From assembly GCA_959602365.1 (NCBI GenBank), contig CAUGSS010000018.1, positions 1 to 52,027 of the forward strand: a stretch of 52,027 bases of DNA, in the 5' to 3' direction. Every line of letters begins with the position of its first letter. Position 1 is the first letter of the stretch. The notes below the pieces were generated by a model, which was not told the origin of the DNA, searched no databases, and saw only the letters and a list, made by a program, of their open reading frames with translations. The translations under genes were made by a program, and so were the position numbers. Source of the stretch: an uncultured Eubacteriales bacterium (GTDB lineage Bacteria; Bacillota; Clostridia; Oscillospirales; Oscillospiraceae). Below, piece by piece: positions 16,087-25,011 of this stretch.

Positions 16087-16107
16087 GGGCGGAACCGGGA
16101 AAAGCAG

Positions 16108-16145
16108 AGCAGGACGCGCCGCAGCATGCTGCGGCGCGTCCTGCT
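16108..16145. terminator. 38-bp perfect palindrome, probable bidirectional terminator
   Basis: 19-bp arms (16108-16126 and 16127-16145) with no unpaired spacer, lying between the convergent XRE and CBS genes. It is followed by TGTTG rather than a strong T-run, so termination is likely but unproven. Confidence 0.7.
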
Positions 16146-16168
16146 GTTGATCGGGCTGAAAGGGGAGG

Positions 16169-16603
16169 TCAGGTGAGGGCCTCCTCCTGGAGGGCGGGCT
16201 GCCAGCCCTCCTTCTGGGCCAGGTATAATATGACTGAGCGGCGGGTCACAATGCCGCACAGGCAGCCCCGGCCGTCCACGATGGGCACAAAGTTCTGCTG
16301 TAAGACCGAGTCAATGACCTCGGTCTCGCTGGCCTGGATGCCCAGAGCGGGGCAGAAATCCGGGCGGAAGATGGCGCCCACCCGGTATTTCTCGTGGTCT
16401 TTCAGCTCGGTGGAGCCCACCTGGAGGATATGGCGCAGAAAATCTCCCTCGGTGATGCAGCCCCGGTATCTGCCGTCCTGGTCCAGTACCGGGATGGCGG
16501 TATAGCCGTAGCGGCGCATGATTTCCAACCCCTGGCGCACGGTGCTGTCCTCCTGGAGGCAGGCGGTGGAATATTTGGGGGTCATAATTTTGGCGATGTT
16601 CAT
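16169..16603 (-). CDS. protein with a CBS-domain pair
   Basis: A 144-residue protein made only of two CBS motifs (about 1-60, MNIAKIMTPKY..., and about 75-135, with QQNFVPIVDGRGCLCGIVTRR). CBS pairs bind adenine nucleotides and act as energy sensors. It lies 33 bp downstream of the CBS-containing pyrophosphatase on the same strand, so the two are probably co-transcribed and perhaps share a nucleotide signal. Confidence 0.88.
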   Translation of the reverse strand: MNIAKIMTPKYSTACLQEDSTVRQGLEIMRRYGYTAIPVLDQDGRYRGCITEGDFLRHILQVGSTELKDHEKYRVGAIFRPDFCPALGIQASETEVIDSVLQQNFVPIVDGRGCLCGIVTRRSVILYLAQKEGWQPALQEEALT

Positions 16604-16636
16604 GGTTTTCTCCTTGTGGATGGTACGGGCGGTCCC

Positions 16637-18301
16637 TCAGTGCTGCTGATAGGCGTCCATCAGCCTGGGGATAAACTGTTTCTTACGGCTCACCACTCCG
16701 GGCAGCAGGGTGCTTCCGTCCTCTGTGGGGGCGGTGTCAAAGGCGTCCCGGAGCACCCCGGCGGCCTGGGCGCCGGCGCAGATGGCCAGGCTCTCCCCGG
16801 CCTGGATGTCGGTCAGCAGGACATACAGGTCCTCCAGGTTCTGCTTGACCAGGGCCTCGGGCAGGTAGGGCTGCAGCAGTTTCTGGGCCTGCAGCAGGTT
16901 GGAGCGGGTGAGATAGTTGCCCTGGGCTACCCCGAAGCGGATGTCGCCGCACATAAAGACCTTGAAGTCCTGCATAAAGACCTCCTCTGCGGTCTTATCG
17001 TCCAGCTTTTCCCCGGCCTCGAACATCTCACCGGCGTAGACGTCGATGTCCACCCCGGCGATGCCCGCCAGGCGCTGGGCCGCGGAGCGGTCCATGGGGG
17101 TGCAGGTGGGGCTGCTGAATTTCAGGGTGTCGGACAGGATGGCGCTGAGCAGCAGCCCGGCGATGGGGACGGGGATGTCCACCTGCTGCTCGTCGTACAT
17201 CTGGGTGACGATGGTGGCGGTGCTGCCCACGGGCTGGTTGCGGAAGTAGACCGGGCCGGATGTCTCCAGGCTGCCGATGCGGTGGTGGTCGATGATCTCC
17301 AGAATCTCCGACTGGTCGAACCCCTCCACGGCCTGGGTACTCTCGTTGTGATCCACCAGAATGATCCGCCGCTTCTGCAGGCTCAGGATGTTCCGGCGGC
17401 TGAGCATACCGCAGTATTTGCCCTCTTCATCCAGGATGGGGAAATAGCGGTGGCGCACCTTGGCCATGACCCGGATGACGTCGGAGACTGGGGTGACCAG
17501 CGTGAACTTCAGCAGGTTTTCCGTGTCCATAAAGTATCCGATGGGGGCGCACTGGCTGATGAGCTTGCCGGCGGCGTAGGTGTCGCAGGGGACGCTCATG
17601 ATGGCCACGCCGTTGTCCTGGGCCAGTTTGATGATGGTTTTGCCCACCTTGGCCCCCTGGCAGACGATAATCAGGCTGGCCTCCATCTCAATGGCGCACA
17701 GCTGGCTCTCATACCGGTTGGAGAGGATGACAATGTCGCCGCTCTTCAGGGTGTTTTCCAGCACGTCGGGACTGGCCGCCCCCACGATGACCCTGGCCCT
17801 GGGATCGCACACGCCGTCGGCGCTGCCCACCAGCATGGTGCCGTTCAGGGTGCTCAGGATATTGCGGTAGGTGGTGCCGCTTTTGGCCAGCACCGTGTTG
17901 TCAAACACATCCATGTTGGCCATGGCGATGCCCTTCACGGTGATCAGGCCCTCCAGCTCCCGGTTTTCATCCACCACGGCCAGGGTGTCGATCTGCTGGT
18001 CCCGCATGATGGTCCAGGCCTCCCGCATACTGGTGGAGCAGGAGATGCCGTCGATGCGGCGATAGTCCACGTTGCGCACTTTGGGGTTGACGTCGGTGCA
18101 CATCCGGGGGGCTGGCACCCCGAAGCGCTGGAGCACATAGCTGGTCTCCGCGTTCAGCCGCCCCGCCCGCCGGGGCTCGCATACCAGGTCGGAGGTGCGG
18201 TTTTTCAGCTCCGCATAGGCAATCGCGGAGCAAATGGAGTCGGTGTCCGGATTTTTGTGGCCGATGACCACCACTTTCTGGACGTTTTCCGGTTCGTGCA
18301 T
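16637..18301 (-). CDS. manganese-dependent inorganic pyrophosphatase with CBS and DRTGG domains
   Basis: A 554-residue family II pyrophosphatase. The N-terminal DHH core has HKNPDTDSICSAIAYAEL. CBS motifs around a DRTGG-type insert occupy about 70-310 (SCSTSMREAWTIMRDQQIDT and the VRHRYFPILDEEGKYCG region). The core then resumes with VDHNESTQ and DHHRIGSLET, and the DHHA2 domain ends the chain. CBS-type pyrophosphatases are tuned by adenine nucleotides. The start at 18301 (MHEPENV) is preceded by AGGAG. It ends 33 bp before the CBS protein gene. Confidence 0.93.
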   Translation of the reverse strand: MHEPENVQKVVVIGHKNPDTDSICSAIAYAELKNRTSDLVCEPRRAGRLNAETSYVLQRFGVPAPRMCTDVNPKVRNVDYRRIDGISCSTSMREAWTIMRDQQIDTLAVVDENRELEGLITVKGIAMANMDVFDNTVLAKSGTTYRNILSTLNGTMLVGSADGVCDPRARVIVGAASPDVLENTLKSGDIVILSNRYESQLCAIEMEASLIIVCQGAKVGKTIIKLAQDNGVAIMSVPCDTYAAGKLISQCAPIGYFMDTENLLKFTLVTPVSDVIRVMAKVRHRYFPILDEEGKYCGMLSRRNILSLQKRRIILVDHNESTQAVEGFDQSEILEIIDHHRIGSLETSGPVYFRNQPVGSTATIVTQMYDEQQVDIPVPIAGLLLSAILSDTLKFSSPTCTPMDRSAAQRLAGIAGVDIDVYAGEMFEAGEKLDDKTAEEVFMQDFKVFMCGDIRFGVAQGNYLTRSNLLQAQKLLQPYLPEALVKQNLEDLYVLLTDIQAGESLAICAGAQAAGVLRDAFDTAPTEDGSTLLPGVVSRKKQFIPRLMDAYQQH

Positions 18302-18512
18302 AGGCTGTGGCTCCTCTCTGACAGGTTGTGATATTGCGGTGTTAGACAAAGCCATCCCCATTTTACTACACCCCCAGCGAAAAGAAAAGCGGGAAATACG
18401 CGCCGTCGGGTCCCGGGGGCGCCGGCGCCGCGCGGAGGAGCGGGGCTGTTGTGGCAAGTGGAGAAAATGCATCCTGAATTTTGTGGAATGCGTCCAAAAA
18501 TAAGGCTCCCCC

Positions 18513-18541
18513 TTGACATTACCGGCCGGATGGTCCAAAAT
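18513..18541 (+). promoter_or_regulatory. promoter of the nrdD operon
   Basis: TTGACA at 18513-18518, 17-bp spacer, CAAAAT at 18536-18541. The first NrdR-like box overlaps the -10. Confidence 0.65.
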
Positions 18542-18580
18542 ATAGTGGCACTTACAAATGACGAGCGCAAGATATTGTGC
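18534..18580 (+). promoter_or_regulatory. pair of NrdR-like boxes
   Basis: AAAATATAGTGG (18537-18548) and GCGCAAGATATTGTGC (18565-18580) carry the half-sites ATATAGTG and ATATTGTG exactly 32 bp apart. This is the usual three-helix-turn spacing of NrdR boxes. The second fits the consensus well, the first moderately. Confidence 0.7.
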
Positions 18581-18613
18581 CGCAAGAGAAAGCCCATGAG
18601 TGGGGGAGAGATT

Positions 18614-20896
18614 ATGATTCACAGCATTACCAAACGGGACGGCCGGGTGGTCCTCTACGATCAGAATAAGATTGCCGCCGCCATTCTCAAGGCCCTGGAG
18701 GCCACCGGCGAGGGGGACGCCGCCGATGCGGCCCGGGTGGCCAACGCGGTGCACAGCGCCCTGGAGGCCCGGGATCCGGAGGGGTCGCCCAACATTGAGC
18801 TGATTCAGGATCTGGTGGAGCAGCAGCTGATGAACCACGGCTTCAACGCCGCTGCCAAGGCCTACATCCTCTACCGGGCCAACCGCACCCGGGCCCGGGA
18901 GGCCAACACCGCCCTGATGCACACCATCGACGAGATCACCCGGGTGGATGCCCGCTCCAGCAATATGAAGCGGGACAACGCCAATATCGACGGCAACACC
19001 GCCATGGGCAGCATGCTCCAGATCGGCTCCGCCGGGGCCAAGGCCTATAACGAGATGTACCTGCTCCGGCCGGAGCACGCCAAGGCCTACCGGGAGGGAG
19101 ACATCCATATCCACGACTTTGACTTCTACTCCCTGACCACCACCTGCTGCCAGATCGACATCCTGAAGCTGTTTCACGGGGGCTTCTCCACCGGCCACGG
19201 CTATCTGCGGGAGCCCCAGAGCATCCAGAGCTACGCCGCCCTGGCCGCCATCGCCATCCAGGCCAACCAGAACGACCAGCACGGCGGCCAGTCCATCCCC
19301 AACTTTGACTACGGCATGGCTGAGGGGGTGGCCAAAACCTACCGCAAGACCTTCCGGCGGCTGCTGGGGCAGGCGGTGGAGGACATCCTGGACCTGGAGG
19401 ACGCCTCCGAGCCCATCGCCCAGCTGGTGGCCGGGGTGGAGGAGGAGACCGGCGAGACCGCCCGGCTGGAGAACACCCAGGACTTTGACAGACTGCTGGC
19501 CGCCGGGCTGGAGCGGCAGTTCCATATGGCAGACGACCAGGCGGAGGCCATCCTGAAGCGGGTGCGCCGCCGGGCCTGGCAGAACACCGACCGGGACACC
19601 TATCAGGCCATGGAGGGCTTTGTCCACAACCTGAACACCATGCACTCCCGGGCCGGGGCCCAGACCCCCTTCTCCTCCATCAACTACGGCACCGACACCT
19701 CCCCCGAGGGCCGGATGGCCATGCGCAACGTGCTGCTGGCCCTGGACGCGGGGCTGGGCCACGGGGAGACCTGCATCTTCCCCATCCACATCTTCAAGGT
19801 CAAGGAGGGGGTCAACTACAACCCCGGCGACCCCAACTACGACCTGTTCCGGCTCAGCTGCAAGGTGAGCGCCAAGCGGCTGTTCCCCAACTTCGTCTTT
19901 TTGGACGCCCCCTATAATCTGCAGTACTACAAGCCCGGCCACCCGGAGACCGAGGTGGCTACCATGGGCTGCCGCACCCGGGTCATGGGCAACGTCTACG
20001 ACCCCACCCGGCAGATCGCCTACTCCCGGGGCAACCTGTCCTTCACCTCCATCAACCTGCCCCGGCTGGCCATTGAGAGCCACGGGGACGAGGCGGTGTT
20101 CTATGAGAAGCTGGACGCCATGCTCTCCCTGGTGGCCCAGCAGCTGCTGGACCGGTTTGAGATCCAGGCGGCGAAACACGTCCACAATTTCCCCTTCCTG
20201 ATGGGCCAGGGGATCTGGCTGGACTCGGACAAGCTGACCACCCGGGATGATTTGCGGGAGGTGCTGAAGCACGGCACCCTGTCCATCGGCTTCATCGGCC
20301 TGGCTGAGACCCTGACCGCCCTCTACGGCGCCCACCACGGCCAGAGCGAGGAGATGCAGCGCAAGGGGCTGGAGATTGTGGGCCACATGCGCCGGTTCTG
20401 CGACGCCAAGAGCCAGGAGATGAAGATGAACTTCACCCTGCTGGCCACCCCCGCCGAAGGGCTGACCGGGCGCTTCCTGCGGATGGATCAGCAGCGCTAC
20501 GGCAAGATCCCCGGGGTCACCGACCGGGAGTACTACACCAACAGCTTCCACATCCCGGTGTGGTTCCCCATCTCCGCCTATGACAAGATCCGGCTGGAGG
20601 CCCCCTATCACGCCCTGTGCAACGCCGGCCACATCAGCTATGTGGAGCTGGACGGAGATACGGCCAAGAATGTGGAGGCCTTTGAGACGGTGGTGCGCTG
20701 GATGCACGATGCCGGGGTGGGCTACGGCAGCATCAACCACCCGGTGGACCGGGATCCGGTCTGCGGCTATGTGGGGGTCATCGGCGACGTATGCCCCCGG
20801 TGCGGCCGCCGGGAGGGGGAGATGATCCCGCCGGAGAAGATTGACCAGCTGAAGAAACAATACCCCGAGATGCCCGCCTTTCAGGGGATCCATTGA
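18614..20896 (+). CDS. nrdD: class III ribonucleotide reductase, catalytic part without glycyl-radical domain
   Basis: A 760-residue oxygen-sensitive reductase that makes deoxynucleotides. It starts at MIHSITKRDGRVV behind GGGGGAG, with an ATP-cone domain at about 1-90. The barrel region carries SSNMKRDNANIDGNTAMG and HIHDFDFYSLTTTCCQIDIL. It ends with a zinc-ribbon-like stretch (VCGYVGVIGDVCPRCGR) and stops at FQGIH. The usual C-terminal RxTGY glycyl-radical segment is missing from this chain and is encoded 54 bp downstream. NrdR-like boxes precede it. Confidence 0.93.
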   Translation: MIHSITKRDGRVVLYDQNKIAAAILKALEATGEGDAADAARVANAVHSALEARDPEGSPNIELIQDLVEQQLMNHGFNAAAKAYILYRANRTRAREANTALMHTIDEITRVDARSSNMKRDNANIDGNTAMGSMLQIGSAGAKAYNEMYLLRPEHAKAYREGDIHIHDFDFYSLTTTCCQIDILKLFHGGFSTGHGYLREPQSIQSYAALAAIAIQANQNDQHGGQSIPNFDYGMAEGVAKTYRKTFRRLLGQAVEDILDLEDASEPIAQLVAGVEEETGETARLENTQDFDRLLAAGLERQFHMADDQAEAILKRVRRRAWQNTDRDTYQAMEGFVHNLNTMHSRAGAQTPFSSINYGTDTSPEGRMAMRNVLLALDAGLGHGETCIFPIHIFKVKEGVNYNPGDPNYDLFRLSCKVSAKRLFPNFVFLDAPYNLQYYKPGHPETEVATMGCRTRVMGNVYDPTRQIAYSRGNLSFTSINLPRLAIESHGDEAVFYEKLDAMLSLVAQQLLDRFEIQAAKHVHNFPFLMGQGIWLDSDKLTTRDDLREVLKHGTLSIGFIGLAETLTALYGAHHGQSEEMQRKGLEIVGHMRRFCDAKSQEMKMNFTLLATPAEGLTGRFLRMDQQRYGKIPGVTDREYYTNSFHIPVWFPISAYDKIRLEAPYHALCNAGHISYVELDGDTAKNVEAFETVVRWMHDAGVGYGSINHPVDRDPVCGYVGVIGDVCPRCGRREGEMIPPEKIDQLKKQYPEMPAFQGIH

Positions 20897-20950
20897 TTGG
20901 ATGAGATAGTTGCGATACGGCGGGCCGGATGAAATCAGGAGGAATGAAAT

Positions 20951-21118
20951 ATGACTGCAAAAGAGAAGAGCCGTCAGGAAAAATTGGGCCAGGGAGTGGG
21001 CTTTGAGCGCATCCGCCGGATCACCGGCTACCTGGTGGGCACCATGGACAAGTGGAACGACGCCAAGCGGGCCGAGGAGCGGGACCGGGTCAAGCACGGC
21101 CTGGGAGGCCATGCTTAA
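20951..21118 (+). CDS. separate glycyl-radical domain of the class III ribonucleotide reductase
   Basis: A 55-residue protein whose RIRRITGYLVGTMDKWNDAK segment is the glycyl-radical loop normally at the C-terminus of NrdD; Gly26 would carry the radical. ATG 20951 follows AGGAGG (20938-20943). The last eight bases overlap the start of nrdG. It sits exactly between nrdD and nrdG, so the reductase is split into two chains that must assemble before activation by NrdG. Short NrdD-C-terminal proteins occur in other Clostridia, so this is probably natural rather than a frameshift. The gap to nrdD contains stops and a good ribosome site. Confidence 0.85.
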   Translation: MTAKEKSRQEKLGQGVGFERIRRITGYLVGTMDKWNDAKRAEERDRVKHGLGGHA

Positions 21119-21623
21119 CCTGGCGGGGATTGCCGGGGACAGCATCGTGGACGGTCCGGGCATCCGCACCACCTTCTTCGCCCAGGGCTGTCCCCATCAC
21201 TGCCCCGGCTGCCACAACCCGGAGACCTGGCCCTTTGAGGGGGGCACCCCCATGGAGGAGGAGGCGCTGCTGGCGCTGGTCCGGGAAAACCCCCTGTGCC
21301 GGGGGGTGACCTTCTCCGGAGGGGAGCCCTTCGCCCAGGCCGAGGGCTTCGCCCGGCTGGCGGAGCTGCTCCGGGGGGCGGGCTACGAGGTGGCCTCCTA
21401 CAGCGGATACACCTTTGAGCAGCTGTATGGGGGCACCCCCGCCCAGCGCCGGCTGCTGGAGGGGCTGGACGTGCTCATCGACGGGCCCTTCCTGCTCTCA
21501 GAGCGCAGCCTGGAGCTGAATTTCCGGGGCAGCGCCAACCAGCGGGTGCTGAATGTGCCCGAGAGCCTGAAGGCGGGACAGGCGGTTTTGGAGACCAGTT
21601 CCCGCTGGCTGGGCGTGTATTAA
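21111..21623 (+). CDS. nrdG: anaerobic ribonucleotide reductase activating protein
   Basis: A 170-residue radical-SAM activase. The cluster motif CPHHCPGC (Cys27, Cys31, Cys34) is followed by HNPETW. SAM-binding FSGGEPFAQ lies near residue 65. It starts at ATG 21111 (MLNLAGIAGDSIVDGPG), overlapping the upstream small gene; an earlier in-frame opening is that gene's other frame. It generates the glycyl radical on the 55-residue partner. Confidence 0.95.
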   Translation: MLNLAGIAGDSIVDGPGIRTTFFAQGCPHHCPGCHNPETWPFEGGTPMEEEALLALVRENPLCRGVTFSGGEPFAQAEGFARLAELLRGAGYEVASYSGYTFEQLYGGTPAQRRLLEGLDVLIDGPFLLSERSLELNFRGSANQRVLNVPESLKAGQAVLETSSRWLGVY

Positions 21624-21633
21624 AATGGATAGG

Positions 21634-21675
21634 GACGCGCGTTTTTGTGAGAAAGAACAAAAACGCGCGTTTTTC
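21634..21675 (+). terminator. terminator of the nrdD-nrdG operon
   Basis: A 14-bp stem ACGCGCGTTTTTGT / ACAAAAACGCGCGT followed by TTTTTCTTG. Confidence 0.9.
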
Positions 21676-21808
21676 TTGTGCTTTCCGTACTAGCAAAAGA
21701 GGCGCACAGTGGGGTACAATGACAGCAGATTCAGACATACCACCCGTTTCCTTCCAGATGCGCCGGGCGGTGTGGCCAACCCAATCAGAACAGGAGGTAC
21801 CTTTGATT

Positions 21809-22585
21809 ATGGCGAAGAACTATTTTGATTTAACCGGCCGGGTGGCCGTTGTCACCGGCTGTTCCTCGGGACTGGGCGTCCAGATGGCCAAAGCCCTGGC
21901 CAATCAGGGGGCCAATATCGTGGCGCTGGCCCGCCGCCAGAATAAGATTGACGCGGTGGCCGCCGAGCTGCGGGAGACCTATGGGGTTCAGGCGGCGGGG
22001 GTGGTCTGCGACATCACCGACACCCAGCAGGTGGCCGCTGCGGTGGACACCATTCTGGGGCAGTTTGGCCGCATTGACATTTTGATCAACAACGCCGGCA
22101 CCGGCGCCGTGGCTCCGGCGGAGGACATCACCGACGAGCAGTTTGCCAATGAGATGAACATTGACCTGTTCGGCTCCTTTAAGATGGCCCGGGAGGTGGC
22201 CAAGCGGGCTATGATCCCCGCGGGCTACGGCCGGATCATCAACATCGCCTCCATGTACGGCCTGGTGGGCAACAAGATTGCCCCTGCATCCCCCTATCAC
22301 GCCGCCAAGGGAGGCGTGGTCAACCTGACCCGGGCGCTGGCCTGTGAGTGGGGGGACAAGGGCATCACTGTAAACGCCATCTGCCCCGGTTACTTTGAGA
22401 CCCCGCTCACCAAGGAGACCCTGGAGTCGGAATTCTTCCAGAACTATGCCCGCACCATGATCCCTCTGGGCCGTTACGGCGGAGAGGGAGAGCTGGACAC
22501 CGCGGCCATTTTCCTCTCCTCCCCGGCCAGCACCTATGTCAACGGCGCCATTCTGCCGGTGGACGGCGGCTATACCAGCCTGTGA
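21809..22585 (+). CDS. short-chain dehydrogenase/reductase
   Basis: A 258-residue classical SDR. The NAD(P) motif TGCSSGLGVQ is near residues 18-27, NNAG near 95, the catalytic Ser in NIASMYGLVG, and the YHAAKGG catalytic Tyr-Lys. ICPGYFETPL and the C-terminal NGAILPVDGGYTSL are typical of the gluconate 5-dehydrogenase/3-oxoacyl-ACP reductase group, so a secondary alcohol or ketone is the substrate. An AGGAGG at 21792-21797 is 11 bases before the ATG; an in-frame TTG at 21803 has better spacing. A single gene, followed by hairpins. Confidence 0.9.
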   Translation: MAKNYFDLTGRVAVVTGCSSGLGVQMAKALANQGANIVALARRQNKIDAVAAELRETYGVQAAGVVCDITDTQQVAAAVDTILGQFGRIDILINNAGTGAVAPAEDITDEQFANEMNIDLFGSFKMAREVAKRAMIPAGYGRIINIASMYGLVGNKIAPASPYHAAKGGVVNLTRALACEWGDKGITVNAICPGYFETPLTKETLESEFFQNYARTMIPLGRYGGEGELDTAAIFLSSPASTYVNGAILPVDGGYTSL

Positions 22586-22635
22586 CATTTCCTTTTTATT
22601 TCCTCTCTTTTTCCCAATTCTTTTCTTTTCTCAGA

Positions 22636-22723
22636 CAGACCCCGGCCGGGCGCTCAGCCCGCCGGGGTCTGCCTGTGTGATTTGCAGGATATTGTGCGTC
22701 CCGGCACAGAGCTGTGCCGGGAC
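22636..22723 (+). terminator. two hairpins after the SDR gene
   Basis: CAGACCCCGGC.../...GCCGGGGTCTG (about 22636-22671) and GTCCCGGCACAG/CTGTGCCGGGAC (about 22699-22725) followed by GATTTTTGT. The second has the better T-run. They lie between the convergent SDR and MarR genes. Confidence 0.75.
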
Positions 22724-22734
22724 GATTTTTGTCA

Positions 22735-23433
22735 TCAGTCGGGACGGTTCAGTTTTTCCAGCAGCGCCAGCAGCTGGGCCTGTTCTGCGGCGTCCAGGGC
22801 CTGGAAGGGAGAGCGCCGGGCGGCGGTGCGGCTCCCGGCGGCTTTTTGGCGGCCCGCCGGCGTGAGGGAGACCAGGGTGGTGCGCAGGTCGGAGGGGCAG
22901 GGGGTGCGCTGGATCAGTCCGGCCCCCTCCAGCTTGCCCAGCAGCTCGCTCAGAGAGCTGGAGCGCACCCCGGTCAGGGCCATCAGCTCCCGCTGGGAGG
23001 TCTCTCCCCGCTGCTCCAGCAGGGCCAGAATGCGCCCCTGCCCGGATTTTTCCCTGGGCTGGTTCCGGGCCATGCGCCGGGACAGCTGGTGCAGCTGGAG
23101 GGCAAGCCGATCCTCCCGGGGGAGGGCGTCGTAGAGGGCTTGAGGGGCCTCCGGGGCGCTCCGGGGGGCATTGGAGACGGGGGCGGAAGCGGGGAATTTC
23201 GGACGGCGGGGCAGGGTGCCGCGGGGGGAGGAATGGACCGGGGCGGAGACCTCCGGGACCGGGCGCGGAGCTGCCTGGGAGGTGGCGTGTACCGCGGTTT
23301 CCTCCGTTTTTGCCGGGGCTGCCCTGTGCCGGGCCTGGCGCAGGGTGCGCACATAGGCCTCCCCGGTGCTGCAGCTGGGGGAGGAGAGGCTGCACCGGTT
23401 GCCGCAGCCGGGACAGTATTGGGGCGTGGACAT
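22735..23433 (-). CDS. MarR-type regulator with N-terminal zinc-binding cysteines and a long linker
   Basis: A 232-residue protein. Residues 7-21 hold four cysteines (CPGCGNRC...C: Cys7, Cys10, Cys14, Cys21), a small zinc-knuckle pattern. Residues about 35-95 are Pro/Ala/Ser-rich and probably disordered. Residues about 95-230 form a MarR winged-helix domain (QRELMALTGVRSSSLSELLG recognition helix, LRTTLVSLTPAGR wing). AGGAGG precedes ATG 23433 by ten bases. MarR proteins normally lack the cysteine module, so a metal- or redox-sensing addition is possible. It stands alone. Confidence 0.8.
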   Translation of the reverse strand: MSTPQYCPGCGNRCSLSSPSCSTGEAYVRTLRQARHRAAPAKTEETAVHATSQAAPRPVPEVSAPVHSSPRGTLPRRPKFPASAPVSNAPRSAPEAPQALYDALPREDRLALQLHQLSRRMARNQPREKSGQGRILALLEQRGETSQRELMALTGVRSSSLSELLGKLEGAGLIQRTPCPSDLRTTLVSLTPAGRQKAAGSRTAARRSPFQALDAAEQAQLLALLEKLNRPD

Positions 23434-23697
23434 GCTGATCGGCCTCCTTTTATAGGTACCTTGTTTTTTTATAGCATAGCATATCCTCCGGCCCGGCGCA
23501 AGGGGGCGGCGGAAGTTGTCCTGAGCCGGAGCGATAAAGCTCCGGGGCGGGGCAGGCTCAGGGACTTCTGCTGCCCCGGAGGGGAAAACACACCGGCGTC
23601 CGCGTTGCCCCAGTGCGGACAGAGACGGCCCGAACCCCGGGGAAAAGCGGGGCTCGGGCCGGCTGCGGTTTAGAATGGGCTGCTCCGGGGATTGCCG

Positions 23698-24990
23698 TTA
23701 CGCAAGAATGCCGTATTGCTGGGCCTCCCTGCGCAGCTGGGCGCGGAAATCCGGGTGGGCGATGGCGATGAGCGCTTCCGCCCGTTCCCGGATGGTGCGT
23801 CCCCGCAGTTCGGCCACGCCGTACTCTGTGATGATGGTGTCCGCCAGATTTCGGGAGATGGACACCGCCGCGCCGGGGGTCAGCACCGACTTGATCTTGG
23901 AGATGGTGCCCCCCTTGGCGGTGGAGGCAAAGGCGATGATGCCCCGGCCGCACCGGGCGTGCATGGCCCCGCAGGCAAAGTCCGAGGCCCCGCCGGTGCC
24001 GGAATACTGGAGCGGGCCGATGCTCTCGGAACAGATCTGGCCGGTGAGGTCGATCTCCAGAGCGGAGTTGACGCTGACCATATGGTCATTCTGGGCGATC
24101 ACACAGGGGTTGTTGCCGTAGGCGCTGCTCACCAGCCGGCAGGCGGGGTTTTCCGCCACCACATCGAACAGGTGCTGGTCCCCGGCGCAGAAGACGGCGA
24201 TGTGCTCTCCCGGGTTCAGCGTCTTTCTGCTGCCGTTGGCGTTGCCGGACTCGATCAGGTCGGCCATGGTGGAGGAGAAGATCTCCGAGTGAATGCCCAA
24301 ATCGTTCTTTTCCTTCAGATATTCGCCCACCATGTCGGGCAGGGCCCCCACTCCGAGCTGGATGGTATCTCCGTCGTGGATCAGGTCGGCCACATACCGG
24401 GCAATGGTCTGTTCCGCCGGGCTGGGGGAGGAGCGGGGGGTGGTGAAGATGGGCTTTTCCGAGTGAAAAAAAGCGGTCACCCGTTCCACAGGAATGTCCA
24501 GGCCGCCCCGCACCCGGCGGAAGTTGGGGTTGACCTCCAGGATCACCGTATCCGCCGCCTCATAGGCCTCCCGCTCAAACATCATGCAGTAAGGGGCCTG
24601 GAAGACGCCCTGCTCCGGGGGCGTCACCTGGGCCACAAAGACGTTGTAAGAGGTGTGGGCAAGCCGCTCGGAGATGAAGTTATGGAGATTGGAGGGGATG
24701 TAGTCGGCAAAGCCCAGCGTGTGGGCCTGCCGCAGGTCGGCGGAATAGAAGTGGCCGGTGACCTTCAGGTGCCCTCGCACCTCCGGATCGCGGAGAAACG
24801 CATAGGAGTTATCCCGCCCCTTGAAGAGCTCCACATCGTGGAGGTTGGGAATGACCTGGGGCAGGGCGTCCAGCAGGGCGGCGGGTTCGCTGGCTGCCGC
24901 CGCTGCCAGGATATGGTCGCCGGGCCGGATCAGCGCCAGGCACTCCTCCAGGCTGCGCTCTTTCTGACGGTACAGTGCATCTTGGTGCAT
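23698..24990 (-). CDS. acetyl-CoA hydrolase/transferase family CoA-transferase
   Basis: A 430-residue CoA-transferase of the 4-hydroxybutyrate/butyryl-CoA:acetate type. The conserved IQLGVGALPDMV lies near residue 217. The catalytic-Glu region is IHSEIFSSTMADL, and the C-terminal GTGGASDFACGA and GGTISKIK segments close the site. It activates a carboxylic acid by moving CoA from acetyl-CoA or similar. Last gene of a four-gene leftward operon (flavoprotein, ferredoxin, glycyl-radical homologue, this gene), 21 bp behind its neighbour. The true acid is unknown. Confidence 0.9.
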   Translation of the reverse strand: MHQDALYRQKERSLEECLALIRPGDHILAAAAASEPAALLDALPQVIPNLHDVELFKGRDNSYAFLRDPEVRGHLKVTGHFYSADLRQAHTLGFADYIPSNLHNFISERLAHTSYNVFVAQVTPPEQGVFQAPYCMMFEREAYEAADTVILEVNPNFRRVRGGLDIPVERVTAFFHSEKPIFTTPRSSPSPAEQTIARYVADLIHDGDTIQLGVGALPDMVGEYLKEKNDLGIHSEIFSSTMADLIESGNANGSRKTLNPGEHIAVFCAGDQHLFDVVAENPACRLVSSAYGNNPCVIAQNDHMVSVNSALEIDLTGQICSESIGPLQYSGTGGASDFACGAMHARCGRGIIAFASTAKGGTISKIKSVLTPGAAVSISRNLADTIITEYGVAELRGRTIRERAEALIAIAHPDFRAQLRREAQQYGILA

Positions 24991-25011
24991 GGGGTTCTCC
25001 TCCTCTCAGGT

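Noticed and set aside
20897..20950. Frameshift in nrdD
   Set aside because: The gap has a normal ribosome site before ATG 20951, the small protein has its own N-terminus, and similar short proteins are known in Clostridia; a natural split is more likely.
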